Source: Aquatica leii
Taxonomy: Eukaryota > Arthropoda > Insecta > Coleoptera > Lampyridae
Length of the DNA: 64,000 nucleotides
Direction of reading: 5' to 3'
Assembly (NCBI GenBank): GCA_035610365.1
Contig: CM069433.1
Location: 175,910,882-175,974,881, forward strand
The notes below the pieces were generated by a model. The model worked only from the letters and a program-made list of their open reading frames with translations, had not been told where the DNA came from and ran no database searches. Shown here piece by piece: positions 1 through 12,766 of the stretch. Position numbers and translations under genes: made by a program. Position 1 is the first letter of the stretch. Each line of letters opens with the position of its first letter.

Positions 1-2563
1 AACAAAGCCTTTTAGCAATACTGCGTGCGGGTTGAATTTGTGTTAAGCTTTCAGTTTTATGATGCTACAACCCTCAAGCTAAGTTCGTAAGGGTTGTCAA
101 AAACCTGATCGGTTTTTGGGTGATAAAAGATCTAGAAGCTAATTTCCTAGGGTTTTTGATTTGCGTCCGCACCGATTTTGAGTAATTTACTTTCGACTTT
201 CTCATTTTCGAAATATTCACAAGTATCTATTCTAAGCAAATCTTACCACTGAGTACTTTATTTATGTCACCTTCATACGTTTTAACGGTTTTTGCATGTA
301 ACAAGCTATCTGATGTATCATTACCTATCTATATGGTAAAAAAGGACATGCCAGTTGTCTGCACACTAAAGCAAACCAAACAAGACATTCCAAAAGAACT
401 AAAATTGTTTAAATATTGCTCATTTTGTTCTTAGTTGTTTTGTTTTAGAAACAATGTTACTATGGTGAGCTAAAAAAAATAAATGTGTAATTCAGATAAG
501 TAGCATGCATCACAAGACCTCTATCAGTAACAGTGACAGAAAAAACAGATATGATTTTGTATTATAACCAAACAAAAAGTGGCGTAGTTGTTATGGATTA
601 GATTGTAACAACATATACTGGCAAGAGGCAAACTAGACTTTAATTATTAGAATTTTTCTTCAACATCGTTGATGTATAAGCTCTAAAAATGTTTATTGTT
701 TTTTTTAATAAACACTTACACTGTGTTACGTGCATAAATTTAAATAATGCACTACCCTGTATATTGGTTTAATTAAAAATTACTTTTCTATTTCTCGACG
801 CCATCTATCGGGCTCGTTGGTCTCTTCGTATTGAGTAGACGATATCCGGTGAGATACGGGCATTTTTGACTTTAACATCGTTCATGTTATAACCTATGTT
901 TGCGTGAATTAAAAATCGTTTTCTCAAAACATCCACGTGTTGGGACACGATGGGTAATAGAAATCTTCTTATTTAACTAATTTAATCCACGCAGGCGCCA
1001 TGTGCTACCTCCTAAATATGTGTATTCTTGTCGTAATTTAAAATCTACAAGGGAAAATTATAATTTCATTACGATCGTAAAGTATTTGAGTCGTCAACGG
1101 CCGTTCCACCACGTTCTGGCACATGTTTCTGTTCGATAACGAATTATGAGGGATTAACGTCGACAAATACTTTCGTGGGACGAGTATAACTCTATCTATA
1201 AGGCCTACGGTTGAAACTGAATAAACCGAAGACAATCACATTTCTGCGAGATTCTACTCATGCGGCAAACACCTACGAAACCAACTTCCATCGAAGGCGT
1301 ACAACAGCATTCGACAATCGGGTTATGTGTACTTTCTTTAGCAATAATTAACCATTTTTGTAGATTTTGATTTCATGAGGCATTGGTTTGACACGATTTG
1401 CTACTCAACTTTATTTCAAGCTCACTTGCCGGGGAAAGCGCTTTCTTCGACTATAGGAGTTACTGTATTGTGGGTAAGTTTATTTATTTATTTGATCGTT
1501 GTCAGAAAGGTCGCTCACGAAACTTTAGCTAGTGTTCATTCTGTAATTGCTATCATTGTGTTATTATCATTAAGGTAGTATCATTAATTATTTTATGTGT
1601 TTCGCATGCTGTGTACAACCAATATTTACTACGAAAGTTTAGAGTTAATTCAGTAATTACTATCACTGTTTTATTATCATTAAGGTAGTATCATTAATTA
1701 TTTTGTGTGTTTCGCATGCTGTGTACAAACAATATTTACTACGAACTATTCTTCGCTGTTCCCTTCAACTTAACTTACCTATGTATTGTGTGTTGCCGAT
1801 ACTGCTGGCATTCATGTACTGAAAATTCGATATCTTTGTGTTAATCATCGACGTTACTAAATTAAAGTTGTTATACTGGTTACTCTTTCTTTTATGGCAA
1901 CATACCTTTCTCTTTTGATCATCGTTACCTAGTAACAACCTTTGGAAACTCGAACATCAGAGTAATAAGGATTACGAACCTCTAATTGGGTTACAAGTTT
2001 GGACCGTCTGTCGTGAGCGAGGCAGAAGTGTTATCTTGGATCAACTCTGGCGCCCTTAAGCATACTTCCTGTGAACCTCCCCTACCTCCGACTGTATGAG
2101 TTGGCCGTGCAAGGTTCGTAAAACCTAAAGCTTGTAACAACTGCAATCAAGGGATAACCCAGAAGTAGAAATTATTCCTGAAAAAATTGGACAAGAACCT
2201 AGTGTTATCGTATATGCAGAAGAGGTCTACACATTCAAAACGAAAAAATGTTTAAGAAGCAATTTCGTTTACATTCCTGGTGTGTCGAGGGTTCAAAAAA
2301 TATATTTGCATTCACATATGCTAATACAAACAGGTATTCCAGGATCCTGTTTAGTAAAGTAGTATATCGAACGTGGTCTGGATCCTAGGGTTAACAACGC
2401 CAATCGATTTATAATATGTGTTCATCTAATCACAATTGATCTAAATATGTTAGGTACTCTTAAAGACTAAAAACAGTCAATGAAACAAAGCAAGATATTG
2501 TTTAAATTCAGTAATTTAAAAATAATGACAATTATAAAGAGAAAAAACATTGTAATGTTTATA
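1..2563. other. AT-rich region without recognisable gene
   Basis: Only short open frames (up to about 67 codons) occur on either strand, and none contains a motif I recognise. A small direct duplication (1543-1744) is annotated separately. No RNA gene or complete transposon end was seen. The stretch ends at the target duplication of the hAT element that starts at 2572. Confidence 0.5.
1543..1744. repeat. tandem duplication, two units of about 92 bp, period 110
   Basis: The segment from 1543 to about 1634 recurs from 1653 to 1744 with only a few substitutions. Shared words include TTATCATTAAGGTAGTATCA and TTTCGCATGCTGTGTACAA. The second copy is directly downstream in the same orientation, so this is a simple local tandem duplication. 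No coding role is visible. Confidence 0.8.
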
Positions 2564-4426
2564 ATCTAGAACATAGATTCCCAACGGGGGCCCAACCGCC
2601 TCTTAATAGGCGCTGGAGCTTTTCGTGAGCGGTAGCGGATCCAAAGGCAAATGGGGGGCGTTATGACAGTTCGCGGCGTACCTACCTAATTAGAAATTTA
2701 ATTTAATAAAATATTTTGAAAACACTTTTATTTTCATGAAAAAACATTTTATCTAGCTTTCTAAAATGTTTGTCTTATTATTATTATGGCGTAAAAAAAC
2801 ATTAAAACATTTAAATAAGCATTACGTATAAAAAAATCGGGATTTACGCAATCAAGTATATTTTGACAAATATACGGAAACTTGTAACAACCTGTTTGCA
2901 GAGCAAGTGCACCGGGCCACCGCAAACAATCCAAGAGATACAAGTTGTTGCGTTGTTACATGCCAAAGTTAAAACAAAGTCACTGCCTGAAATGAGGTAA
3001 CATAAACGATGTTGTGCCACTAGCTCAATGGAGACGGGGTGGGTTATATTTAAAGTTTCGTGATTGAATTGGATTCACTTGACGAAAACACAAAATCGAA
3101 AAGTAATAATGTCGAAATCAAAGGGCGCCAGGAAGGAGTAAAGCTTAATGGACTTCTGGTCCTTGCCAACCACAAGTCCGCTCCTGGAGGATACACCCTA
3201 AACGGACTTACCTTGATAGAGTGTATCTCACTAAAATCTGTAATAAACTAATAAAATTACACACGCGGAGGCCGACGGAGTTAAAAGCAATTTAACATTT
3301 ATTGAACACAGAAAACTAAATGAATAAAATAAAAAGAAAATGGTATTGAAATTAACAAAATTAATCACACAAAACAGAAACAAAGAAAGCAAACTGAATG
3401 TTTGAATAAATACACAATACAGAACAAAATAATAATAAAAAAAAATATAATATTGGTAAACATTAATTACCAAAACAAAACAAAAATTCACGGCCGTGTG
3501 CGCGTCGAAATTAATTAATTATAAAATCAAATACACTTAAATACCTTAAAACTAATATAATACGTGAATCAAGAACTTATTCGGTCCCGTTTAACAAATT
3601 TTAAACTCGGGATTATAACACAGTTCCGCTAAATACGGACAATAATTAGTTACATTAACGTTAACTTCGAGACACTTGTAAATTTTACTTGAAATTCAAA
3701 GCTTTTAACACTTAATCGCGTAAACAAAAATTTCACATATCAATAGATGGTGCAAAATAAATACCTTGAATTATTCGAAGTCGGGCTTTTGGTTAGCGTA
3801 GGCCAGCTGTCGTCGTCCGGAACCTCGATAGGGTACCAAATCCAGATGAATAATTTACCAACGGAAGATTTATTATTGATCCGCCCCCAAGGCGAAAGAG
3901 ATGAGAATGCGAAACAAACTCACGCACAAATTCACTTAACGATACATGCTAAATTAATTCGGAAAACAGTGATCTCAATGAACCGTAATTACGAAAAGGA
4001 AAGTTTTGTTTTCCACTTAAAGAATCACTGAACCATTTTCTTTTACTTCCGCGGTAACTTTACATCTACTATTAGGAAAGGTGAATTATCACCCGCGATA
4101 ACTACATTTTGACGACTGTCAACCAACTAACTTCGGACTCCCTTCTTTTACCAAAATCACATCTATATATCAATTTTTTTTCGACTACCCTTTCCACAAA
4201 GGCTGTGTTCGAAACTTCAAGAACGAAAACACTCTCATTAAGAAGTGCGATAAGGAGACAATCAGTCCCCATTACGTCATATTCATAGCATTTGGACACG
4301 GCATTTCGCTTATACGTGAAAATGTCAAATTGACAAAATATTATATTACAAGAATTTAAACTGCCTAATATATTAAGATAATGACTTAATTTTTCCACGT
4401 CATCTAAACGATTGACACAAAGAAAT

Positions 4427-4600
4427 CAAAGTACGACTGTACTGAGAATGCACTTGAACAAAGAACTTTTGAACCAACTTAAAATAAACAAACGGCGAAA
4501 ATATATTTAATTACGATTATATCTCAGAAGGGAAACATAAATTACAACTGGAATTCTCAACAAACCAAGTGAAATACTCAATAAACAAAATCGCAAAATC
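4427..4600. repeat. dispersed repeat, related to 36560-36735
   Basis: This segment aligns by eye at roughly 70 percent with 36560-36735 in the same orientation. Shared blocks include GAACTTTT, TATCTC-A-AAGGGAAACATAA and CAACTGGAATT. Weaker similarity seems to extend downstream on both sides, for example to GGGTCT near 4875 and near 36902. It has no coding capacity I can recognise. It may be part of the enclosing hAT element or an independent insertion. Confidence 0.6.
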
Positions 4601-5076
4601 AGATGATTCACGGCGTAACAAAATACAAAACTTTATCAACAATTTAAATTGTAACTTTGAATTTAAAAACGTAAAATCACTTATTAAACTCAATCTAAAA
4701 TCCTATTAAAACAAATTCAAAATACATTAAATGAAAATCGTCAATCCAAATACTGTGTCTATTACCAAAAATTACTCAAACCACCAATCGTTTTTAAACG
4801 ATGGTTACGCCGAGCTAACAAATCGAGAAAAAAAAAAGAAAACCGCAAATTCAGCCAGCTGAATCTATTTACGGGGTCTGACATAAAAAGATTACTACTG
4901 AAATCCCAAACGCAGGTTACAGCGTACTCAAAATCAAATCTTCAAAAGACAGGGATACTTCTTCTAATGTCTTGTTAAAGCAAAGAACGTGAAATTATAG
5001 CCATTAGTTTTAAAACTTTCTATAAATTGGTTGAAAAGTTAATGTATTGAAATTGTAACAAACTGTGAATTCCAAA

Positions 5077-6734
5077 ATGTCTGAAACTAAGACGAAATCT
5101 TGGCAGTACCATATTGAGTATTTGAAATATGGATTTACGCAATCTCCAACAAACTAATTATTACTTATGTGTTTAATTTGCCAAAAAAAAATTTAAATGA
5201 AACTATGAAGCCTTCTGGGATCCAAGAGTATTTGAATAAAATACATGCTGATAAAAACGACAAATATTTATTTGATTTTCAACAACTTGAAAAGAAACAT
5301 TTAAAACAGGCAACTATATCAAGCCTTTTTGCATCGGGTTCTAAACAAGAAAATGATGGACTTCGTGCTCCATATAAAGTTTCATTATTAATCGCAGAAG
5401 CCACACACAATTGGTGAGGAATTAATTATGCCGGCAGTCAGAAAGGTAATTGAAACTGTTTTTCATCATAAGACACCATCAGATATCATAAAAAAAATTC
5501 GTTTAAGTAATAATACAGTGCAAAGATTAGTTGAAAACTTCTAAATTTTCCATTCAACTGAATGAATCAATTTTACCAAATAACGAAGCACTACGCGTGG
5601 CTTACGTCCGATTCATAAAAGAAGAAAAAATTGTCAAGAGTTATTATTTGTAAAAAAATTGGAAACCAATACAAAAGGAGAATCCATATTTAATACCATG
5701 CACGCTTTTCTCCAAGAGAAAGAAATTCCTGTTTGAAATATTTTATCAGTTGCTACGAATGGTGCTCCAGCAATGACAAAATGTCATAAAAGTTTCATGG
5801 CGCATTTAAAACAAGCAGTACCCAATGTACTTCCTGTATATTGTGTTATCCATCGCCAGCACTTGGTTGCAAAAAATCTTAAAAAACGCTTGCATATGTC
5901 GCTCCATTACGTTATTAGAGTAGTCAACAAGATAAAAAGCAATTCATTAAATGACAGATTATTTGGGCAACTTTGTAATAAAAATGAACAAGACTAATCA
6001 CTTGCTGCTGCACACAGAAGTACGATGGCTCTCAAAATGTGTTTGCCTGAATCGCTTTTTCAATCTATGTGACTCATTACGGGACTTCCTTGAAAACAGA
6101 GACGATGCACTGCGCGGAAACTTGATTGCGTCCAAAAATGACATCGCTTGTTTGACAGTCCTTTTTAAAATATTCAATGACGTCAATCTACAATTGCAAG
6201 GTAATGAGTTGAATTTCGTAAAAACAAAAAACGTCATAGTTGTTTTTGTGGGAAAACGTCTTCTATTCAAACGAAATCTAGGAAGAAGTAATTACAGCCA
6301 CTTTCCAACATTATCAGCATTATCGGTAAAACAGAAAGATTCACTTACTTACTGCCAACAGCTGAACGCTTTTCATGCTGATTTTACAGAGCGATTCCAG
6401 GATATTTTAATTATGAATATACCAAGCTGGGTTATAGACTCTTTCGCAAATGCAGAATCATCAAATTTAGATGAAAAACTCGTAGAACTCACAACTAATA
6501 AAAAATTAAAAATTCAGAAATGGATACCAACAGTTTTGGCTCCAAAAATCAATATCAGCTCTTCACCCTGTATCTTGGGTAATAGTACACAAATTTTTAA
6601 TTGCGCTTCCTTCAACATATTTGGCTGAGCGTAGGTTTACTGCAGTAGCTAATTTACTGTCTAAGAAAAGAAATAGACTGCAGATCATTGAGCGTGTTGA
6701 TTTCCGACTGATGTTGATTGAAACCCGACATTAA
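5077..6734 (+). pseudogene. hAT transposase, ZBED5/SCAND3-like, broken
   Basis: Translation in three frames gives a recognisable hAT transposase of the ZBED/SCAND3-like kind. The ATG at 5077 opens a start followed by a stop near 5155. A zinc-finger remnant with the motif MCLICQKK and a KPS-LQE-L-type block follows at 5169-5417. A DGAP block near 5761 and an IHRQHLVAKNL block near 5850-5880 belong to the catalytic domain. HTEVRWLSK (about 6016-6042) and DVNLQLQGNE follow. The C-terminal dimerisation segment (ERRFTAVANLLSKKRNRL, then a stop at 6732-6734) is in another frame. There are at least three frameshifts plus internal stops, so no functional protein is made. It lies inside the 2572-8940 hAT ends and is their obvious former transposase. 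The family is clear by eye; the exact subfamily is an inference. Confidence 0.88.
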
Positions 6735-8126
6735 CAAATTGTTAAAACTCCACCACCCTCTACCATCGCATTGTTATTTATGTTTCTTATTGAATTTTGT
6801 TTTTTATTATAATTTTTTTTTACTAATTTGGATTAATCGTCTTGTTTTTGTTTTTGTATAGTGCCCCAATGCGGAATGCTCCAGCTTTGTGTATTGTCCT
6901 GCATTTGTTTGTTAAGTTATAATTTTGTTCTAAAACTTTGTATGGTCTTTTTCTAAATGAAATGTTTTTATTATAATACGTTTTTGTATTTTTAATTAAT
7001 TAATAAACACACAACCTTCTGCCACGACCACGAGAAGCATGATTAGAGAGAGAGAATTAATTTTTCACAGAGAAAAATCTTTGTATATTTTATCTACAAT
7101 TGGTAATCAAAAGTACACAAATTGGGTCTGAAAAAGTGACAAGACGAATTTGTGCAGTTTTATTGCATTCATTTGTGTAGATTAAATTGTACAGTTTTTT
7201 TCATTATATATAAACAATTTTTATGTTTCAAATTTCACAATTTGTTTAAAAACTGATCTAAAATGAATAGTAAAGTTTTGCACAATGTTGTGATACTTTT
7301 TTAAAACTATGCTTGAAGTATTTTTACCCAATGGTATGTTAAATGTCTAATAGCGTTACGTTATCTAGATCCATATTCTCTTTGGTTAATTTTGCACAAT
7401 ATTGTGCAAATTATTATTGTTTTGTTTAGCTTTTTATTGTACAACTTTATGCATCTTGGTTAAATGTTATTCACTTAAAAACAACATATATTGGGTAAAT
7501 TGTCAATAAAACGTTACAAATTTTAAGAGCTTTATTTATTTATATTTAAATGGTATATTTCTTATATATACTTGTTTTTTTATTCGAGGGATATCTTAAA
7601 TCTTGTTATCGATTCACTCCAGATTTTTTTATAAATGTGGTTGATTTGCCTGTTGCTACAGCAGCTATTTTGGTTGCCTTCTCTAAAGGGAGAATTTATC
7701 GAAAAACTTCACAACATTTTTAATAATGTTTCTTGCTTCGAAATAAATGGTTTTGTTCGATTTTGATTTTATGTTGATAAATAACAGCTGAAACAATACA
7801 GAAAGTAAGTACTGTAAAAATCTCCATCAGAAATTAGCTGTTGTTTGTAGAATTAACGCTGGAATTGAATACAGAATTTAAAGTAATAATTGAGGTTACA
7901 AACAAAGGTTACACTTAAAAAATGTTATAAATACACTTACCTTGTTCAAATAACAGCGTTTCAAAAAGTCTTGACAAAAACTAACTGAATAACTACGAAT
8001 TTTTTAGAAAACAGGAGGTAAAGATGTAAACAAACCCAACGCAATCAAGGAATTTTGATTGTAGACATCAGAGAGAAGATATATTTAGAGGGGAAACTCC
8101 TGTATATAAACTTGGAACACAGTTTA

Positions 8127-8615
8127 TGGCGCCCTACAACGGTTGTGGGGAAAACAAATAGCGCAAATTTTAAACTTAATGTGTGGGTGTGGGTAGCACC
8201 CATTATTATTACAATGGTTTATTTTTAATGTTTTCTTGTTTTTGAAAGAATAGTTATGAAAATTGTCACTTTTTCATAATTATGCGTTAAAAAAAGCGAC
8301 TTATTTTATATAACATTTTTTATTTGCACAAATACTATATAAATAACTTCCAGTTTCATTCGAATCAACACCGTGTGAATATTGTAACAACTTTTCTTTA
8401 AAACAAATATGAAAACCTTCAGTTTCCAAATAGTAATAAACGTTAGAATCAAACACGTGTAAAAATAACTTGCATTATTTAGTCGATTTTACTCGAGAAA
8501 TGCAATTCAACGTTTTTAGCCTTCAAGGTACAAAAAAGAGGGAAATAAAATTTGCTGTATTTGTATTTTTTATCGATAATTATTACATAGTGGCCTCTAA
8601 CGGTTGTGGGGAAAA
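8127..8615. repeat. two direct copies of a 25-28 bp motif
   Basis: The word AACGGTTGTGGGGAAAA occurs at about 8138-8154 and 8599-8615, each preceded by TGGC and a short C-rich stretch (8127 and 8591). They lie near the right end of the hAT element, so they could be subterminal transposase-binding repeats. That role is inferred only from position. Confidence 0.5.
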
Positions 8616-8948
8616 GTTAAAACGTTATTCCTTTTCTCTCAATTGAAGTTTCTCGTTTACAAATAGTTAGTTTATGGTAGACATTTTTTCAAGCGGAAGG
8701 TACTTGATAATTGTGATATTGTGATTGGTTGAAACATTTATCGCTTCAAATTTTTAAAGTTAGTTCACATATTTTTCGGGAGAGGGAACGTTCACCATAA
8801 AAAATTACTGATATTCTACAGTTTGTTCATTTTTTTCTTTATTCCGAGTTTAAAAGAATTGCATAATCTTATTGTAATATGTATAATATTTTTCAAACAA
8901 GTAAAGGGGGCGGTAGACTATAAAAGGTTGGGAACCTATGATCTAGAA

Positions 8949-11127
8949 AATAATAAGATATAAATATTGTAGTTTATAAAGAAAACATACAAAGATAAAA
9001 ACTGAATAAATAAAAAAAGTATCAAACGTTCACGAAATAGATAAAACAATCAACTATAGCATCAAACTTAATAAAACATACATTGTAGAAACTATTGGTA
9101 AGAAAAAAATAAAACTTTACTTTTTTATGTTTTTATAGTTTTTAATATACGTATTTTACTTAGACATTTAAATACTAAACATCAATAGCAGTTGATTCGG
9201 TGAAAATATAATAATAAATATTAAACTGTTATAAACCTTTTTTTTACGATCCATTAACAAACAATGAAATTTCCGCACCGTTGTTTTAATTTTCAATACT
9301 AATTGCAACCGTTTTTTTTATACCAAAAGTGAGAATTATTATAATTTATTTATTTATTATATATTTATAAATTTTACTAGACGTAAACCGCCAGTCTTTT
9401 AAAAAAACTGCCAGAAAACATTTCTTAATCCAAAGTTAGTAACTATTTTAATGCATAACAGTATTTAGTTTACATAATATCCGTAAGCGACACAGTCAAC
9501 TTTTATATAATACATTTGCACATAATAGTAAATATTTTGCATTTCTAAATTTTTATAAAAACACTATCAACTGCAGAAATATTTTTTTTATGAAACGACA
9601 GCAAAATAACTTTGTATTTTGTTTTATATTTAATTCTACCAAAAATAAAATAAATGTTTGAATATTAAATTATATCTGTCAAAAGTATAAAAAACGTCAG
9701 TACATTAAACAAAATAAGCAAAACATAAAGTAATATATTTTAATTTATATATAATAGTTTAAACCCGCTTCTTTCAATAAAACCGTTCCGGAAAATGCAG
9801 TAGTTACTGTATACAATGTTAACATTTAAAGCTTTGATGTAAGACAAATAAGTAACAACTTTCTGCAACTATCTCAATTCTCGGAGAAAATTACATTTAT
9901 TTTAGTGTCAGCAAAATACTTAAAAGATTTCTAGCTTTTGTAAAGCAGTTAGATAAAGTAAATAGTTGTATTAAGTTTTTCTTTAGAATTGCTTTAACTC
10001 GATAAAATTTTATTTGTATTTTTTATACACCAATTGAATTAAAGCACCAAACTGTCATTGTAAACGCATTTAGATTTTTATCTGTAAAAGCAATGAAGTG
10101 TGATCAAATTTAATTGAAAATGACAAACAAGTAGGTAAATGGTATGTAGATTTTATTCATTTTAGTTTCGGATACATTTCATGTATTCTATTTTACAACA
10201 GATGTAATAGAAATTTTAGCAATGTATTACAAATTTGTTGAAATGTCAATGTTTATATAAATAAGAAACACAAATGTTTTTAAATTTTTTTAAGTTATAA
10301 AATTTTGATTTAAATTATTTAATATTATTTTAACGTTAATGAAACCTTTATATCACAATGTAATGCTTTTAATTGTGTGTGTGCTTTCTGTATAAATGAA
10401 TCAATTTAACAAAATAAAAACGCTTAAAAATATTGAAAGAGAAAGAAAGCATTTAAAGGTCAACTGAAAAAGTCTAAGCCATTAAACGTCGGACATCCTA
10501 CACCTATCATCTATCGAAACCTGAACATCTCTAAAATGGAACAACTTACTCAACCGACCACGCGTAAAACTACCCACCGAAACGGATTTAACGTCACTAG
10601 TCAATCATTTTTAACTGGTTTATAAATCATTGTAAGTTAAAAAATATAACTATTTATTTTATACACTATTATAATATTTAAAATTGCTTGAATTGTACAT
10701 ATGTAACATAAAAATAGTAATTAAAAAATTATCAGTTAAAAAGAATGTTAAATATTAAACAGACTTATATAATAATTATGAAATATTAAAAGTTATAGTT
10801 ATATAACTATGATTGTTGCGTTGTGTGTATTAATGCAAAATTTAAAAAAAAACTAAAAACTAAAAGTTTGCATTTAATAAAATCTATTGTTTAAAAAAAA
10901 AATTATAAATAGATTTAACTATATATTGTATTTAAATTAACTAAGCCCAAATATTAAATACGTCAAAATCGTGTAATTTTAAAAATTAATATAAAATTTG
11001 TGTCAAATATGAATCTGAAATTCCATAATTCATTTTTAAACAAAATATTTGTAATAATATAAATAAATGCAGCTGTTAATTATTTAGCTATTTCATTCAA
11101 TCATTTATTAAATTAAAGGTTGGTTAT
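8949..11127. other. AT-rich spacer, nothing recognised
   Basis: Between the hAT right-hand target duplication and the BEL/Pao LTR there are 2.2 kb of very AT-rich DNA. It has no reading frame above about 60 codons, no clear repeat and no RNA gene that I can see. Confidence 0.5.
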
Positions 11128-11304
11128 TGTTAGCCCGTCATGCGCATAAGGCACATAGTTATATAAGGATGAGCATGTAAAAAAGAAGAGTCGACAAAAG
11201 TAACTAAAACAAGTAACATTAAACTTAATGATTGTAAATTATTGTATATAAAAGATAGGAATAAAACAAAAAAAAACAGATAGAAGTGTTCTCAATCCTT
11301 AACA
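11128..11304 (+). repeat. 5' LTR of the BEL/Pao element
   Basis: The segment starts TGTTAGCCCGTC and ends CTCAATCCTTAACA, directly before the primer site. It contains a TATA-type promoter word TATATAAAA (11245-11253) and a polyadenylation signal AATAAA (11260-11265), as expected of a retrotransposon LTR. No second copy was found in the window, so the boundary rests on TG...CA, the adjacent primer site and the internal signals. Confidence 0.7.
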
Positions 11305-11322
11305 TGGTCCTTCGAGTCGCGT
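11305..11322 (+). promoter_or_regulatory. primer binding site, tRNA-Tyr type
   Basis: TGGTCCTTCGAG at 11305-11316 is complementary to the 3' end of insect tRNA-Tyr including its CCA tail. Further bases diverge (TCGCG where CCGGA would be expected). The site abuts the LTR end with no spacer. Confidence 0.72.
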
Positions 11323-11340
11323 AAAAAAGGAAAAATTACT

Positions 11341-11535
11341 AACGATCTGTCCACTCAATAACGCGGTGCTACCTTCCACAAATAATTAAAAAGTGAAGTT
11401 GTTCATCAGCAAAAAGTGAAGTTAGAATAACATAGAAACAACGATTCCTGTCCACTACATACGCGGTACCACCTTCCACGAAGCAGCAAAACTTGAGATT
11501 GTCCATCAGCGGAGAGTGCAGTAAAAATTAAAGAA
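11341..11535 (+). repeat. two tandem units of about 100 bp in the BEL/Pao leader
   Basis: A unit starting near 11341 (CTGTCCACTC, CGCGGTGCTACCTTCCAC, CATCAGC) is repeated from 11441 (CTGTCCACTA, CGCGGTACCACCTTCCAC, CATCAGC). The start of a third unit may be present near 11541. The repeats lie between primer site and gag start. Their role is unknown; they may be packaging or untranslated leader repeats. Confidence 0.75.
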
Positions 11536-11996
11536 ATCACAAATCCTGTAAGTAACTACTATATTTTATATCCTATTGTCTTTATCCCAATTTTCTAGTT
11601 GTTCCAAAAAACGTTATTAAATATGGATCAACAATTATCTACATTAAGAATTCAAAGAAGTTATTTCAAAACATTAACAAACTTTAAAAAATATTTAGAA
11701 GAAATTAACATAAATAATTTAAATGATATAAAATCTTAAGCTTTGCGGTTATGTTTATGATTATAACGAACTTTCGGCTTAGACCGCGTCGTAGTAAAAC
11801 ACCCACACTTAGGCTTGGTCCTAGTCTCTTCTTGAGAGCCAAAACAAGAAGTAGAACTGGGCCTTTCCCTTATTGTCGTTTGTGAACCCAAAGAAACTGA
11901 CGCTTCGCAAGACCGCTTGCATCTTCAGAGTGGTAAATGTCACTGAAAAAAAAAGTGTAAATGACGATATTTATACCAATAGCGATTAGCATGATT

Positions 11997-12230
11997 TTAT
12001 CTATCCGTTACCGCTTGACTGACTTCGTTATTACTCGGAGTAAGTGTTTTGGTCCTTTCCAAGAAGGTCGATCTTTGTCTTAGAGGATATAATAAACATG
12101 GATGTTTTTCTATTTCCACAGCTTTACGGATTAGTTTGGAAAAGTAGAAAGAAGTTCTAGCCAACACTTTAGTTTGGTCAAAGTTCACCGTGTGTCCTTG
12201 TTTCTACACGTGTTCTGCCACTACTGATTT
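11997..12230 (-). pseudogene. Penelope GIY-YIG endonuclease C-terminal part
   Basis: Reading the minus strand from about 12230 gives RRVTKSVVAEHV, one stop, then GHTVNFDQTKVLARTSFYFS and KAVEIEKHP, ending at 11997. The AEH histidine block and the NFDQTKVLA and EAIEI-KHP-like blocks are the usual C-terminal half of the GIY-YIG nuclease of Penelope-like retroelements, which nicks target DNA. The N-terminal GIY-YIG motif and the reverse transcriptase are missing. The 3' flank on this strand holds CTGAAGA, a short stem and GAAGCGTC near 11890-11920, resembling the hammerhead-like motif seen in such elements. It is a fragment of a larger polyprotein and is not functional. Confidence 0.8.
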
Positions 12231-12370
12231 AGTAACTCTGCGGTGTTTACAGTCAGACTAGGACCAAGCCTAAGTCTGGGAGTTTTATTACGACGCGGTC
12301 TTAGCCGAAAGTCGCTTATAATCATAAACATAACAACAGCGAAAGCTTAAGATTTTATATTATAAACTTC

Positions 12371-12766
12371 TACGGCGAGGAGGTGTTTTTACAAACTAGA
12401 TCTTTAAGTCGTTTGCGCCAAAAGAAAGAAAAGCTACTTACAGACCTAGATGCTGCAATACGCACTCTACCGAAGGGGATCTCTGAAACTATTCGACAAG
12501 ATGTTTGCAATATTGTAAGAAAAGCAAAACCGCCACGCTCTAATATTAACAGACATGAGAGAGAAGCATCTAAGCGCTTACGTGAGAATACGGACATTTT
12601 AGTATTGAGAGCAGATAAAGGAAACGCAGTAGTTATGAACAAACAAGATTACAACGACAAAATAACGAACTTACTCTCAGATGATTGCTACATACGTCTA
12701 CAGAGAAACCCTTTAAACTCCTTATGCTCCACTACTACTCCACCATCAAAAACTCCACTACTATAG
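12371..12766 (+). pseudogene. Penelope-like reverse transcriptase, N-terminal fragment
   Basis: The open frame (ATG at 12383, but in-frame coding may start a few codons earlier) has 127 residues. It contains the blocks LPKGISETIRQDV, NINRHEREASKRLRENTDI and LRADKGNAVVMNKQDYNDKI. The ADKGNAVVVM-type block is a hallmark of the region just before the reverse transcriptase fingers in Penelope-like elements. The frame ends before any catalytic Asp pair, so the protein is truncated; the element also stops at the target duplication about 50 bp downstream. The orientation is opposite to the GIY-YIG fragment at 11997-12230. Confidence 0.82.

Larger units (their letters stand above)
2572..8940 (+). mobile_element. 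complete hAT-superfamily DNA transposon with 8-bp target duplication
   Basis: The left end begins CATAGATTCCCAAC at 2572. The right end is its inverted counterpart, reading GTTGGGAACCTATG up to 8940, so the terminal inverted repeat is about 14 bp with one mismatch. The 8-bp word ATCTAGAA lies immediately outside both ends (2564-2571 and 8941-8948), which is the duplication size expected of hAT insertions. A broken hAT transposase (5077-6734) lies inside in the orientation of the left end. At 6.4 kb the element is long for hAT; part of 2572-5076 and 6735-8940 may be later insertions, and 4427-4600 belongs to a repeat family also found near 36560. Confidence 0.85.

Noticed and set aside
3231..3491. 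Minus-strand frame of 86 codons rich in Phe, Tyr and Leu
   Set aside because: It is the reverse of an A-rich low-complexity tract; such frames look like membrane proteins only because of the base composition.
3060..4031. Open frames at 3060-3251 and 3747-4031 as small host genes
   Set aside because: No recognised domain, no supporting neighbours, composition like the surrounding AT-rich DNA, and they lie inside the bounds of the hAT element.
11905..11930. A definite hammerhead ribozyme in the Penelope tail
   Set aside because: The core words are present, but I could not draw all three stems or a cleavage site, so only a candidate is reported under findings.
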